Below, piece after piece: positions 7,891 through 15,282 of a stretch of DNA of 42,749 bases. The position numbers and the translations under genes are program-made. Numbering within the stretch: position 1 is the first letter of the stretch; each line of letters starts with the position of its first letter. The notes under the pieces are model-generated. The model worked only from the letters and a program-made list of their open reading frames with translations, did not search any database and was not told the DNA's origin. Location: positions 1 to 42,749 of the forward strand of contig NZ_JAMBOJ010000042.1 in NCBI RefSeq assembly GCF_023715565.1. The letters are read 5' to 3'. The stretch is from Cytobacillus firmus. Lineage in GTDB: Bacteria > Bacillota > Bacilli > Bacillales > Cytobacillaceae.

Positions 7891-8523
7891 TTATTGAATA
7901 TTGATCAGAGCGTCGTCCTTGTAAACCACAAGGATTTCTTTTCCTGCCATTTTTTGATAAGACGTTGCTGTCCCATAGGGTACCTTCAATGTAAAATAAT
8001 CATCCCCGTTTTTAAATTCGACGGTAAAATTGTCTGCAGCCCCTGTGATGATAGCCTTCGTTCTGGAAATATCACCTTTAATGATTAATTTTTGATTGAT
8101 GAGGACCATGTCCTTTTTTAACTTGTTCAATGTTTTCAGTTCATTGACAGTCATGCGGTAGCGCTTTGCTATTCCCCAAAGTGTATCGCCAGGCACCACT
8201 GTATAAACGGCTGTCTCAAAGGAATCATCTGTATGTCGTTCAATTCGAACCTCTAATTTCTGGCCAGGATGGATCTTGTCAGTCTTTAAGTTGTTAACCG
8301 CTTTCAATTCTTTAACAGTCATATCATGTTCTCTGGAGATTTTGTATAAAGTATCCCCCTGCTTTACTTTATAAAATCCTGTCAAAGCATGGGCTTCTTT
8401 TGCTGAAGCGCTAAAACAGGATGACGCAATTACTGCCGCAAATACAGTACTGGCTGCCGTCATTCCTCTAGCTTTCATCTTCTTCCTTTTTTCATTTTGA
8501 ATTCTTTCCTTACGTGTTTTCAT
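7891..8523 (-). CDS. Secreted protein with two LysM repeats
   Basis: This 210-residue protein has a basic N-terminus and a signal sequence (about 20-45), then LysM repeats at about 50-93 (YKVKQGDTLYKISREH) and 107-149 (YTVVPGDTLWGIAKRY), and a 60-residue C-terminal segment without a recognised enzyme motif. LysM binds the glycan of peptidoglycan, so the protein is probably retained in the cell wall or, given the neighbouring sporulation gene, the spore envelope. AAAGGATG lies upstream of the ATG. It is convergent with the exonuclease operon and divergent from spoIIID. Confidence 0.85.
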   Translation of the reverse strand: MKTRKERIQNEKRKKMKARGMTAASTVFAAVIASSCFSASAKEAHALTGFYKVKQGDTLYKISREHDMTVKELKAVNNLKTDKIHPGQKLEVRIERHTDDSFETAVYTVVPGDTLWGIAKRYRMTVNELKTLNKLKKDMVLINQKLIIKGDISRTKAIITGAADNFTVEFKNGDDYFTLKVPYGTATSYQKMAGKEILVVYKDDALINIQ

Positions 8524-9210
8524 TCTATACTCATCCTTTATATGGAATATTGTGGTTTTATAACCAATTAAATGAATTGTTTTCCGAGAAAATAGTACGG
8601 CAAAAAGATCCGCTTCACAATAGGGAGGAGTTCCCGGCTCTTTTCCCTTGTTTTCGAAAATCTATATAGTTCATTGAACTCTGTATTTTCTAGATATATG
8701 CATTTTCATGATAAAAATGAAACGGTTTGTTGTTTTCACGATGTATGAACAGACAATGAAGGATTTTGTCAAATCTGCGGGGAAAGTCCTGAATCTTGTG
8801 CGTAGAACATTTAAAATTAGGAAAGTTGTCTCAGGTCTTTAGGTTGCTTGTTTCTCGAATACCCTATAGATATTTTTAAAAAATTCTTATTTTGGCTTCC
8901 AGATGTCCTATTTTCAAAAAATTTAAACAAAACCTTGTCCTTATTGCGTTTTTCGTGCATATTCCCTCAACCAAGCTAATAAACTGTTACAAACCTTACA
9001 AAGAGAATGTATGAGGTGAGGGATCGTTTTACTAAACTAATGAATATGTTGAGGACATGTTTAATTATCGCAAACTGAAAACAAGATTTTCAGGCGCATG
9101 TACGATTAAATTCAATTAATCAGAAATCCATGCGGAATACAGTTGAAATCCAGACAGAAAGCGAGTCTCATTTCACGCTTCTCACATCCAAATTGGGGAG
9201 GGCGAGTGGT
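8524..9210. other. Long AT-rich intergenic region upstream of spoIIID
   Basis: No convincing reading frame or RNA gene lies here. It must hold the leftward promoter of the LysM gene and the rightward spoIIID promoter. I could not place a clear sigma-E match (ATATT and CATACAAT) or a clean SpoIIID box. An in-frame upstream ATG-like extension of spoIIID from 9130 has no ribosome binding site and no similarity to the family. Confidence 0.5.
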
Positions 9211-9483
9211 GTGCACGATTACATCAAAGAGAGAACTATCAAGATTGGAAAGTATATCGTGGAGACGAAAAAAACGGTTCGCGTCATCGCGAAGGAGTTT
9301 GGCGTATCCAAAAGTACAGTCCATAAAGACTTGACAGAAAGACTGCCTGAAATCAATCCTGAACTGGCAAACGAAGTGAAGGAAATCCTGGATTATCATA
9401 AATCGATCCGCCATCTGCGCGGGGGTGAAGCCACTAAAATGAAGTATAAAAAAGAAGAAATGGAAGAAGAGCCAGTTAAATGA
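9211..9483 (+). CDS. spoIIID: Stage III sporulation transcription factor SpoIIID
   Basis: SpoIIID is a small helix-turn-helix DNA-binding protein that activates or represses sigma-E-dependent mother-cell genes and helps switch to sigma-K. The 90 residues are nearly identical to the B. subtilis protein as I recall it (HDYIKERTIKIGKYIVETKK at the start; HTH around VRVIAKEFGVSKSTVHKDL). The start is GTG 9211, preceded at 8 bases by GGGGAGGG. mbl follows, as in B. subtilis. Very confident. Confidence 0.98.
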   Translation: MHDYIKERTIKIGKYIVETKKTVRVIAKEFGVSKSTVHKDLTERLPEINPELANEVKEILDYHKSIRHLRGGEATKMKYKKEEMEEEPVK

Positions 9484-9591
9484 AATGAAACAAATGGCGC
9501 CGATAAGGGCGTCAAAGGCTAACGACTGCCATTTTTAGAAGTGTCACGGCTAATTTTCAAAGCTTTACATGAAACCTCAATTGCGGCTCCG

Positions 9592-9659
9592 GGGGCTAAA
9601 AGCTCATAAGCTGTTTCCATAGCCTGAAACCTTGGCTTTGCTCTATGGATTTAAGCCCC
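9592..9659 (+). other. Predicted structured RNA segment between spoIIID and mbl
   Basis: Three pairings nest in 68 bases: GGGGCT (9592-9597) with AGCCCC (9654-9659), CCATAG (9617-9622) with CTATGG (9643-9648), and the local hairpin AGCT-CATA-AGCT (9601-9612). There is no T-tract. It is not a riboswitch class that I recognise. It may be a processed or regulatory part of the spoIIID transcript. Confidence 0.4.
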
Positions 9660-9741
9660 TTTACAAGTCGCCTGCATCCTTTTCCCCATTTCGACAAAAA
9701 CCCGCAAAAAGTCTCACAAATTCTGTCAAAATGTTACTGCT

Positions 9742-9770
9742 TTCACATGGAATGTGATAAAATATAAAAT
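9742..9770 (+). promoter_or_regulatory. Probable sigma-A promoter upstream of mbl
   Basis: TTCACA (9742-9747), a 17-base spacer and TAAAAT (9765-9770). It would start RNA near 9777, giving a leader of about 225 bases before mbl that contains the intrinsic terminator at 9823-9856. Confidence 0.5.
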
Positions 9771-9822
9771 TAGGATAGAACTTGGTTCGTAAAGACTAGG
9801 ACTCCTAAAGAGACGCCGGGCA

Positions 9823-9856
9823 AAATCATTTCTTTTATTAAAGAACTGATTTTTTT
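9823..9856 (+). terminator. Intrinsic terminator in the mbl leader (attenuator or sRNA end)
   Basis: AAATCATTTCTTT (9823-9835) pairs with AAAGAACTGATTT (9840-9852) at 12 of 13 positions around a 4-base loop and ends in seven Ts (9850-9856). It lies downstream of the likely promoter and 147 bases before the mbl start. It should therefore either regulate read-through into mbl or end a short RNA of about 80 bases. Bases 9857-10002 show no other clear promoter. Confidence 0.7.
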
Positions 9857-10002
9857 GCGTGGCTTGAACTGCTGTTACGAATAATAATCTGATCATCTAA
9901 CTAAAAATTAATAAGCGAAGTTCGTTTTAAGAATGCCTAAATAGAGAGAGCCTTCAAAGGTGCGGACAGAAGCTGGCCATGTTGCAAGGAGGAAAAAGAG
10001 AA

Positions 10003-11004
10003 ATGTTTGCTAGGGATATTGGGATTGATTTAGGAACAGCCAACGTGCTTATCCACGTTAAAGGCCGTGGTATTGTGCTGAATGAACCATCGGTGGTAGC
10101 AATTGACCGAAATACAAACAAGGTGCTGGCCGTAGGAGAAGAGGCACGCCGCATGGTCGGCCGTACACCGGGTAACATCGTGGCAATCCGACCGTTAAAA
10201 GACGGGGTTATTGCCGATTTTGATGTAACAGAAGCGATGCTGAAGCACTTTATCAACAAATTAAATGTTAAAGGCTTCTTATCAAAGCCTCGCATTCTGA
10301 TCTGCTGCCCGACAAATGTGACAGGTGTTGAACAGAAAGCGATCAGGGAAGCGGCTGAAAAAAGCGGCGGCAAAAAGATTTACCTCGAAGAAGAGCCAAA
10401 GGTTGCAGCCATCGGAGCTGGCATGGACATCTTCCAGCCGAGCGGTAACATGGTTGTCGACATCGGCGGAGGTACAACAGATGTCGCGGTTCTATCAATG
10501 GGCGATATTGTGACGTCTTCATCCATAAAAATGGCCGGAGATAAGTTTGATAACGAAATTCTTCAATACATCAAAAAAGAGTACAAGCTTTTAATCGGCG
10601 AAAGAACAGCTGAGAACATTAAAGTAACGATTGGGACTGTGTTCCCTGGCGGCAAAAATGAAGAAATGGAAATCCGCGGCCGCGACATGGTGTCAGGTCT
10701 TCCAAGAACCATTACAGTCCGGTCCGAGGAAGTTCAGGGTGCTTTGGCAGAATCCGTTGATGTCATCGTCCAGGCTGCTAAAAGCGTGCTGGAACGCACA
10801 CCGCCTGAATTGTCTGCAGACATCATTGACCGCGGGGTAATTCTAACAGGAGGCGGCGCGCTTCTTCACGGAATCGACCAGCTTCTGGCGGAAGAGCTGA
10901 AAGTCCCTGTCTTAATTGCCGAGAATCCGATGGATTGCGTAGCTGTTGGAACTGGCATCATGCTTGATAATATTGATAAGCTTCCGAAGAAGAAGCTTGT
11001 ATAA
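10003..11004 (+). CDS. mbl: Mbl, MreB-family actin-like cell-shape protein
   Basis: Mbl assembles membrane-associated filaments that direct lateral-wall elongation together with MreB and MreBH. The 333-residue length equals B. subtilis Mbl. The actin-fold ATP-binding motifs are present: phosphate-1 (DIGIDLGTANVLIHVKG), connect-1 and phosphate-2 (MVVDIGGGTTDVAV), and the adenosine motif (GVILTGGGALLHG). ATG 10003 is preceded at 10 bases by AAGGAGG; an upstream in-frame start at 9979 lacks support. The position after spoIIID distinguishes mbl from mreB and mreBH. Confidence 0.97.
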   Translation: MFARDIGIDLGTANVLIHVKGRGIVLNEPSVVAIDRNTNKVLAVGEEARRMVGRTPGNIVAIRPLKDGVIADFDVTEAMLKHFINKLNVKGFLSKPRILICCPTNVTGVEQKAIREAAEKSGGKKIYLEEEPKVAAIGAGMDIFQPSGNMVVDIGGGTTDVAVLSMGDIVTSSSIKMAGDKFDNEILQYIKKEYKLLIGERTAENIKVTIGTVFPGGKNEEMEIRGRDMVSGLPRTITVRSEEVQGALAESVDVIVQAAKSVLERTPPELSADIIDRGVILTGGGALLHGIDQLLAEELKVPVLIAENPMDCVAVGTGIMLDNIDKLPKKKLV

Positions 11005-11011
11005 AGAACGG

Positions 11012-11035
11012 ACCTGCCAAATTGGCGGGTTTTTC
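11012..11035 (+). terminator. mbl terminator
   Basis: ACCTGCCAA (11012-11020) pairs with TTGGCGGGT (11022-11030), including a wobble and a short loop, followed by TTTTTCTTTTT. Confidence 0.85.
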
Positions 11036-11107
11036 TTTTTGGGTCAACTGAAAGTAAACTTTTTACCATTTCTGCCGATGAAAAAAAGGTACAGCTTTTT
11101 TCAAAAT

Positions 11108-11135
11108 TTGACTACATTCTTCAAATTTTTAATGT
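11108..11135 (+). promoter_or_regulatory. Weak candidate promoter upstream of flhO
   Basis: TTGACT (11108-11113), 16 bases, then TAATGT (11130-11135). A perfect TATAAT also occurs at 11155-11160 but without a suitable -35. I saw no sigma-D motif (TAAA...GCCGATAT). Confidence 0.3.
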
Positions 11136-11202
11136 TTATTGTCGGAAAGTTTTCTATAATATAGCTAGAAAAGATTGTTCGGAAAAAATAGAGGTGAAAC
11201 AG

Positions 11203-12042
11203 ATGTTTAGAGGTTTCTACACAGCTGCTTCCGGAATGCTTGCACAGCAGCGGAGAACGGAAGTACTGACAAATAATATGGCGAATGCCAATACACCCGG
11301 CTTTAAAGCAGATCAGACAAGCCTGAGAGCTTTTCCGGAAATGCTTCTCAAACGCATGGGCGAGCAGACCGTGCCGACTGAAAATGGATTAAATCTTCCT
11401 TTTAATAATGAAGTCGGCAGACTGACTACGGGGGTTTATATGCAGGAGACACTTCCGTCCTTCATGCAGGGAGATATGAAGGAAACAGGCCTAGGTACTG
11501 ACCTGGCATTGCTGGATCTTAATTTGCCGATTAATCCGGAAACAGGCTTAAGAGGGACTGTTTTTTATACCGCAGCTGGAACAGATGGCGAGCCGCGTTA
11601 TACGAGGAATGGGAATTTCACCGTCGATGCCGGGGGCTATTTAACGACAGCAGGCGGATTATATATTTTAGATGATGCAGGTGAGCGGATTCAGCTCTCC
11701 AGTGACCGTTTTACAGTAAGCGAAGATGGTGTGATTACCGGTGAAGCAGGTGAAACAGCCAGACTAGGCATTACTTTTGCCCAAAATCCCGAAAGCATGA
11801 GAAAAGAAGGCGACGGACTTTTTGCAGCGACAGAAGAGAGCATCCTCGAAAATGCCTATAATGCGCAGAATGTCCAATTCAAGCTACAGCAGGGTTTTTT
11901 GGAGCGATCCAATGTGGATGCTTCCCGTACAATGACAGATATGATGGCAGCCTACCGCTCTTTTGAAGCAAACCAAAAGGTTCTGCAGGCATATGACCGA
12001 AGTATGGAGAAAGCCGCAAATGAAATCGGGCGGATCGGGTAA
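11203..12042 (+). CDS. flhO: Flagellar hook-basal body (rod) protein FlhO
   Basis: This 279-residue member of the FlgF/FlgG rod family forms part of the distal flagellar rod, secreted by the flagellar type III apparatus. The N-terminal rod motif GFYTAASGMLAQQRRTEVLTNNMANANTPGFK and the C-terminal helix region (ERSNVDASRTMTDMMAAYRSFEANQKVL) are the conserved coiled parts that pack into the rod. GAGGTG precedes ATG 11203; a GTG nine bases earlier is part of that RBS. It pairs with flhP, as in B. subtilis. Confidence 0.94.
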   Translation: MFRGFYTAASGMLAQQRRTEVLTNNMANANTPGFKADQTSLRAFPEMLLKRMGEQTVPTENGLNLPFNNEVGRLTTGVYMQETLPSFMQGDMKETGLGTDLALLDLNLPINPETGLRGTVFYTAAGTDGEPRYTRNGNFTVDAGGYLTTAGGLYILDDAGERIQLSSDRFTVSEDGVITGEAGETARLGITFAQNPESMRKEGDGLFAATEESILENAYNAQNVQFKLQQGFLERSNVDASRTMTDMMAAYRSFEANQKVLQAYDRSMEKAANEIGRIG

Positions 12043-12076
12043 TGAACTGCAGCAGACCCGCTAAGGGGGAAAAACA

Positions 12077-12904
12077 ATGAATCGTACGATGATCACGGCA
12101 ACAAATACTCTGGCCCAGCTGCAGAAGCAGATGGATATTGTCAGCCATAATATGGCCAATATTGATACAGCTGGCTTTAAAAGACGGGAAGCCAATTTCA
12201 CTGATCTGCTTTTTCAGCAGTTCAATAATCAGCGAAATCCGGCTGCAGAGGCAGGAAGGCTGACACCGGCAGGCATCAGGCAGGGCGTGGGCGCAAAGCT
12301 GGCACAGTCCCAAATCGTCATGCAGCAGGGATCATTAAAGGCAACAGACAGGGCGCTTGACTTTGCATTCACAAAGGAAGGCCAGTATTTCCGAGTGCTG
12401 GAGCAGACAGAAGACGGAGCAGCAGTGCGTTTTACCAGAGCGGGCGCTTTTTATTTAACACCAATTTCAGATAATGAGACCATGCTTGTGACAGCTGACG
12501 GACTTCCGGTTCTTGATGAAAATAATAATTCGATTATAATAAATGGACAGGCTAAAAATTTTAAAGTAACTGATACAGGGAGCCTCTTGGCAGAAGCAGC
12601 CAATGGTGGCATCCAGGAATTCAATCTTGGAGTGGTCCTGATCAACAAGCCTCAATTCCTGGAGCAAAAAGGCGAAAATCTTCTTGGCCTGCCGGAAGGG
12701 ATAGACGGCGAGGGGGTTTTTACAGAGCTGAACGGTGCACTTCGCGGACAGATTGGAATGGCCCAGGGTTCCCTCGAACAGTCCAATGTGGATTTGTCCA
12801 AGGAAATGGCAGAATTGATCAACCTCCAGCGGGCTTATCAGTTTCAGTCCAGATCTGTCTCCATGGCTGATCAAATGATGGGACTGGTCAATGGAATACG
12901 TTAG
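12077..12904 (+). CDS. flhP: Flagellar hook-basal body (rod) protein FlhP
   Basis: This 275-residue paralogue of FlhO has the same rod-family ends: MDIVSHNMANIDTAGFKRRE near the N-terminus, and SLEQSNVDLSKEMAELINLQ plus RAYQFQSRSVSMADQMMGLV at the C-terminus. In B. subtilis FlhO and FlhP build the distal rod, and hook assembly needs both. It lies 34 bases after flhO behind AAGGGGG, so the two are one transcription unit. No signal peptide is present, consistent with type III export. Confidence 0.94.
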   Translation: MNRTMITATNTLAQLQKQMDIVSHNMANIDTAGFKRREANFTDLLFQQFNNQRNPAAEAGRLTPAGIRQGVGAKLAQSQIVMQQGSLKATDRALDFAFTKEGQYFRVLEQTEDGAAVRFTRAGAFYLTPISDNETMLVTADGLPVLDENNNSIIINGQAKNFKVTDTGSLLAEAANGGIQEFNLGVVLINKPQFLEQKGENLLGLPEGIDGEGVFTELNGALRGQIGMAQGSLEQSNVDLSKEMAELINLQRAYQFQSRSVSMADQMMGLVNGIR

Positions 12905-12922
12905 ACAAAAAGGGGAAATAAA

Positions 12923-13192
12923 ATGTCAGTAAACAACAGTAATCAAGAAGCAGTCAAGACGCGTGAACAACTGAAAAGTGAACGCAGCAAAGATGAGTCA
13001 CCGCGTAAAGGGCGGGTTCGCATCCGTCTCATTCCGATCTGGCTTCGGATTATTATTGTCGTGCTTTTAATTTTCCTGAGCGTTACGGCAGGAGCCGCGG
13101 TCGGGTATGGTGTCATTGGCGGCGGCGAAGTAAAGGATATTTTTTCAAAGTCCACCTGGACGCATATTGTGGATTTGGTGGAAAAAGAATAG
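12923..13192 (+). CDS. EpuA/DUF-type small membrane protein (often labelled RNA polymerase subunit beta)
   Basis: This 89-residue protein has a charged cytoplasmic N-terminus (about 1-38), one membrane segment (about 40-65; IWLRIIIVVLLIFLSVTAGA) and a short external tail (GYGVIGGGEVKDIFSKSTWTHIVDL). This matches the EpuA family (PF11772), whose members are commonly mis-titled as RNA polymerase subunit beta; nothing here resembles polymerase. It follows flhP by 18 bases with AAAGGGG as RBS and may be co-transcribed. The function is unknown. Confidence 0.8.
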   Translation: MSVNNSNQEAVKTREQLKSERSKDESPRKGRVRIRLIPIWLRIIIVVLLIFLSVTAGAAVGYGVIGGGEVKDIFSKSTWTHIVDLVEKE

Positions 13193-13199
13193 AGATGAA

Positions 13200-13227
13200 A
13201 AGGAGGGCAGCAAACCCTTCTTTTTTT
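13200..13227 (+). terminator. Terminator of the flhO-flhP operon
   Basis: AAGGAGGG (13200-13207) pairs with CCCTTCTT (13215-13222) with one mismatch and runs into seven Ts. Confidence 0.8.
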
Positions 13228-13236
13228 GTTGGCCCT

Positions 13237-13264
13237 TTGCGTATCACCAATTTTTTAGTAAAAT
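13237..13264 (+). promoter_or_regulatory. Sigma-A promoter of fabZ
   Basis: TTGCGT (13237-13242), 16 bases and TAAAAT (13259-13264). The predicted start falls near 13271, so the FapR-type dyad at 13277-13293 would cover the initial transcribed region. Confidence 0.6.
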
Positions 13265-13276
13265 GAATATAAGCTA

Positions 13277-13293
13277 TTAGTATCTGGTACTAA
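13277..13293 (+). promoter_or_regulatory. FapR-type operator upstream of fabZ
   Basis: TTAGTATCTGGTACTAA is a 17-bp inverted repeat (TTAGTA/TACTAA) closely matching the FapR consensus as I recall it (TTAGTAyyTrrTACTAA). FapR represses phospholipid and fatty-acid genes and is released by malonyl-CoA. The position just downstream of the -10 is typical for FapR sites. I recall that B. subtilis fabZ is not a classic regulon member. Confidence 0.75.
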
Positions 13294-13315
13294 ATAATGC
13301 ATGGGAGCGATACAT

Positions 13316-13744
13316 ATGAAATTAAATGTAGAAGAAATCAAAGAAATCATCCCTCACCGATATCCATTCCTGTTTGTGGATTCCATTGAAGAACTTGAGC
13401 CTGGAAAACGGGCTGTCGGCAAAAAGAATGTTAGTGCCAACGAGGAAGTGTTCAATGGGCATTTCCCTAATTACAATGTATTTCCGGGATGTCTGACGCT
13501 TGAAGCCTGTGCGCAGACAGGTGCTGTGGCGCTGTTGTCACTGGATGAGTATAAAGGTAAACTCGCCTTTTTTGCCGGTGTGGAGAAATGCCGCTGGAAA
13601 CGCCAGGTGCGGCCGGGCGATACACTCCTCATGGAGGTAGAACTTCTTTCCGTCCGCAGAGGAATCGGAAAAGGCAAAGCTCGTGCGACCGTGGATGGCG
13701 AAGTCGTGATGGAAGCGGAAATTATGTTTGCGATTGAAAGATAA
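13316..13744 (+). CDS. fabZ: 3-hydroxyacyl-ACP dehydratase FabZ
   Basis: FabZ dehydrates 3-hydroxyacyl-ACP to trans-2-enoyl-ACP in type II fatty acid synthesis. The 142-residue hot-dog fold shows [11 protein letters not shown], the catalytic His49 (GHFP) and Glu63 (LEACAQ). The usual PVMPGVL segment after the His reads NVFPGCL here, a conservative but noticeable change in the active-site loop. ATG 13316 follows GGGAGCGA; the frame extends 5 codons upstream without support. It is monocistronic, with its own promoter, operator and terminator. B. subtilis ywpB occupies the same place. Confidence 0.93.
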   Translation: MKLNVEEIKEIIPHRYPFLFVDSIEELEPGKRAVGKKNVSANEEVFNGHFPNYNVFPGCLTLEACAQTGAVALLSLDEYKGKLAFFAGVEKCRWKRQVRPGDTLLMEVELLSVRRGIGKGKARATVDGEVVMEAEIMFAIER

Positions 13745-13752
13745 TTATTGAG

Positions 13753-13782
13753 AATCCCGTACACAATGTGCGGGATTTTTTC
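13753..13782 (+). terminator. fabZ terminator
   Basis: AATCCCG (13753-13759) pairs with CGGGATT (13771-13777); the inner CAC/GTG extends the stem and six Ts follow. Confidence 0.9.
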
Positions 13783-13878
13783 TGTAAAAAAAGATGCAAG
13801 TTGTTTCGGTTTTTGGGAAATATAAAGGAAGACCAATACAGCAGGTCGACAATACACCTTTTGAAAGGAGCTTTTACG

Positions 13879-14163
13879 ATGAATAAAAAGCTTTTAACAC
13901 TTATCGGAGGATCCGTTCTTTCCGCCATGCTACTGGCAGGCTGTGCCACTGACGACCAGGAGCCGCCGCCGGAGGATGATACAATCACTGAGGAAAATGG
14001 TGATGTGGAAAATGGAGATGTGAATGATCTGAATGAAAATACAGATGATAACGACATCAATACAGATGACGACGGCGACTTGATGGAAGACCAAAACGAT
14101 CCGGGCGAAGACGCTGTGGAAGATAAGCTTGATATGCAGGATGAAGATAATATTGATAGGTAA
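13879..14163 (+). CDS. Small acidic lipoprotein
   Basis: From ATG 13879 (GAAAGGAG at 9 bases) the product is 94 residues. It starts with a lipoprotein signal peptide ending in the lipobox LLAGC (Cys about 21), followed by about 70 residues made mostly of Asp, Glu, Asn and Gly with repeated NGDVENGDVND and TDDNDINTDDDGD patterns. No enzyme domain is visible. The highly acidic tail may bind cations or the wall. It shares a bidirectional terminator with ywpF. No family recognised; the lipoprotein call is firm. Confidence 0.8.
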   Translation: MNKKLLTLIGGSVLSAMLLAGCATDDQEPPPEDDTITEENGDVENGDVNDLNENTDDNDINTDDDGDLMEDQNDPGEDAVEDKLDMQDEDNIDR

Positions 14164-14179
14164 TAGTTAAGATTAAGAA

Positions 14180-14208
14180 AAACTCCCGTCATGACTGAGC
14201 GGGAGTTT
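14180..14208. terminator. Bidirectional terminator between the lipoprotein gene and ywpF
   Basis: AAACTCCCG (14180-14188) and CGGGAGTTT (14200-14208) form a 9-bp stem with A/T tracts on both sides. The ywpF stop codon lies in the loop. Confidence 0.85.
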
Positions 14209-14647
14209 CTTTATTTTCCTTTTTAGCAGTGGCCAGGCGCGGCTTGCTATGCATCTTATCCTTGAATTCATCGAGAAGATTGTCGCCGATATAGCCCTGG
14301 GCCAAGAGGTCCTGAAGCAGCAATTCGGCGTAATCATTTTTCGTTCTTTTAAGTGATCCCTCAAAAAGGATGCTGATATGGTTTTCCAGTTCGCTGATAG
14401 AGGTAATTTTAGTTTGGAATGCGGCTGGATCGTTTTCTTTTTTGGTAATAACAACTTGGATGGTCAGCTCGTCCTCATCATCAGCGCGCTTTTTGAAGTA
14501 CTCAAGATAGGATTTATCAACAAATGCCTCCAGAAGCCAGTTGCTCTTTTCATCTTCTTTATTGATAATCAATCCATCATCCAATTCAATATCAATCAGG
14601 CCATTTTCTTCCACCAATTGCAGAGAAACAAGTTTAAATGTTTTCAT
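14189..14647 (-). CDS. ywpF: YwpF-like protein
   Basis: This 152-residue soluble protein begins MKTFKLVSLQLVEENGL and has DDGLIINKEDEKSNWLLEAFV, as in the Bacillus YwpF family. The C-terminal 20 residues are polar. The function is unknown. It lies divergent from ssbB, as in the B. subtilis ywpF-ywpG-ssbB neighbourhood, which supports the assignment. GGAGG precedes the ATG at about 6 bases. There is no signal or membrane segment. Confidence 0.8.
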   Translation of the reverse strand: MKTFKLVSLQLVEENGLIDIELDDGLIINKEDEKSNWLLEAFVDKSYLEYFKKRADDEDELTIQVVITKKENDPAAFQTKITSISELENHISILFEGSLKRTKNDYAELLLQDLLAQGYIGDNLLDEFKDKMHSKPRLATAKKENKETPAQS

Positions 14648-14751
14648 GGCTTACCTCCATCTCTAAAATAAGTTGTCTATAAAAAATTATAACACAGCCC
14701 AAACTGAAAGCGAATTTGACAATTTGTCGAATTTTCTTTTTATTAAGGGCG

Positions 14752-14848
14752 AAAATCGTATTTTCGAGGTCGTTTTTTGCTGAACAGGGACGAAAAATTA
14801 AATTTTAAGGGTGTTTTTGCTGAAAAAGCACTTTGAAAAACACATTTT
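14752..14848 (+). promoter_or_regulatory. Three evenly spaced ComK-type AT-boxes upstream of ssbB
   Basis: Three perfect AAAA-N5-TTTT boxes occur at 14752-14764, 14794-14806 and 14836-14848, each exactly 42 bases apart, or four helical turns. The flanks are also partly repeated (GTTTTTTGCTGAA). A weaker box (AAAAAGCACTTTG) lies at 14823-14835. ComK binds paired AT-boxes and activates ssbB in B. subtilis. The last box ends 6 bases before the -35. A common duplication origin is possible. Confidence 0.65.
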
Positions 14849-14854
14849 CGCTTT

Positions 14855-14884
14855 TTTACATAGGAGAGAAGTTCCGGCTATGAT
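14855..14884 (+). promoter_or_regulatory. Sigma-A promoter of ssbB
   Basis: TTTACA (14855-14860), 18 bases and TATGAT (14879-14884), immediately downstream of the ComK-type boxes and 30 bases before the start codon. Confidence 0.65.
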
Positions 14885-14913
14885 TAGGCTATCAAAGAGA
14901 GGAGATGAATAGC

Positions 14914-15282
14914 ATGATCAATCAAGTGACCCTAGTTGGACGGCTGACTAAGGATCCTGAGCTGAAAAGGACACAGGAGGGAATTCCGGTAACAAATGTG
15001 ACACTGGCCGTTAACCGCCAGTACCGGAACCACAATGGTGAAATCGATGCAGACTTTGTGCAGTGCACCTTATGGAAGAAAACGGCCGAAAATACATCGC
15101 AGTATTGCCGGAAAGGAACCCTGGTTGGAGTAACCGGGCGGATTCAGACAAGGCATTATGATAATCAGGATAAGAAGCGCATTTATGTAACTGAGGTGGT
15201 AGCGGAATCCGTCCGCTTTCTTGAACGGAAGAAGACAGAGGACATTCCTGTGACTGTAACCAAGGAGGAGCTTCCGTTTTGA
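14914..15282 (+). CDS. ssbB: Single-stranded DNA-binding protein SsbB
   Basis: SsbB is the short SSB paralogue induced in competence that protects incoming single-stranded DNA. The 122 residues carry the OB-fold motifs NQVTLVGRLTKDPEL, VNRQYRN, DFVQCTLWKKTAENTSQYC and GTLVGVTGRIQTR. It lacks the long flexible tail of the housekeeping SSB but keeps an acidic tip (EELPF). ATG 14914 sits 9 bases after GAGAGGAG; ATG 14905 directly abuts that sequence and is less likely. Its gene neighbour ywpF and the ComK-type boxes support ssbB rather than ssbA. Confidence 0.9.
   Translation: MINQVTLVGRLTKDPELKRTQEGIPVTNVTLAVNRQYRNHNGEIDADFVQCTLWKKTAENTSQYCRKGTLVGVTGRIQTRHYDNQDKKRIYVTEVVAESVRFLERKKTEDIPVTVTKEELPF

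Noticed and set aside
9130-9210. N-terminal extension of SpoIIID from an upstream start
   Set aside because: The family starts at HDYIKERT, and GTG 9211 has a strong RBS; the extension has none.
9689-9706. Another REP copy (TTCGACAAAAACCCGC)
   Set aside because: It shares only TTCGACAAAA with the REP unit and lacks the GGTGACAGG half.
10866-11069. Antisense frames over mbl, flhO, the symporter and the yhf genes
   Set aside because: These are shadows of strongly coding genes with no RBS and no recognisable protein features.
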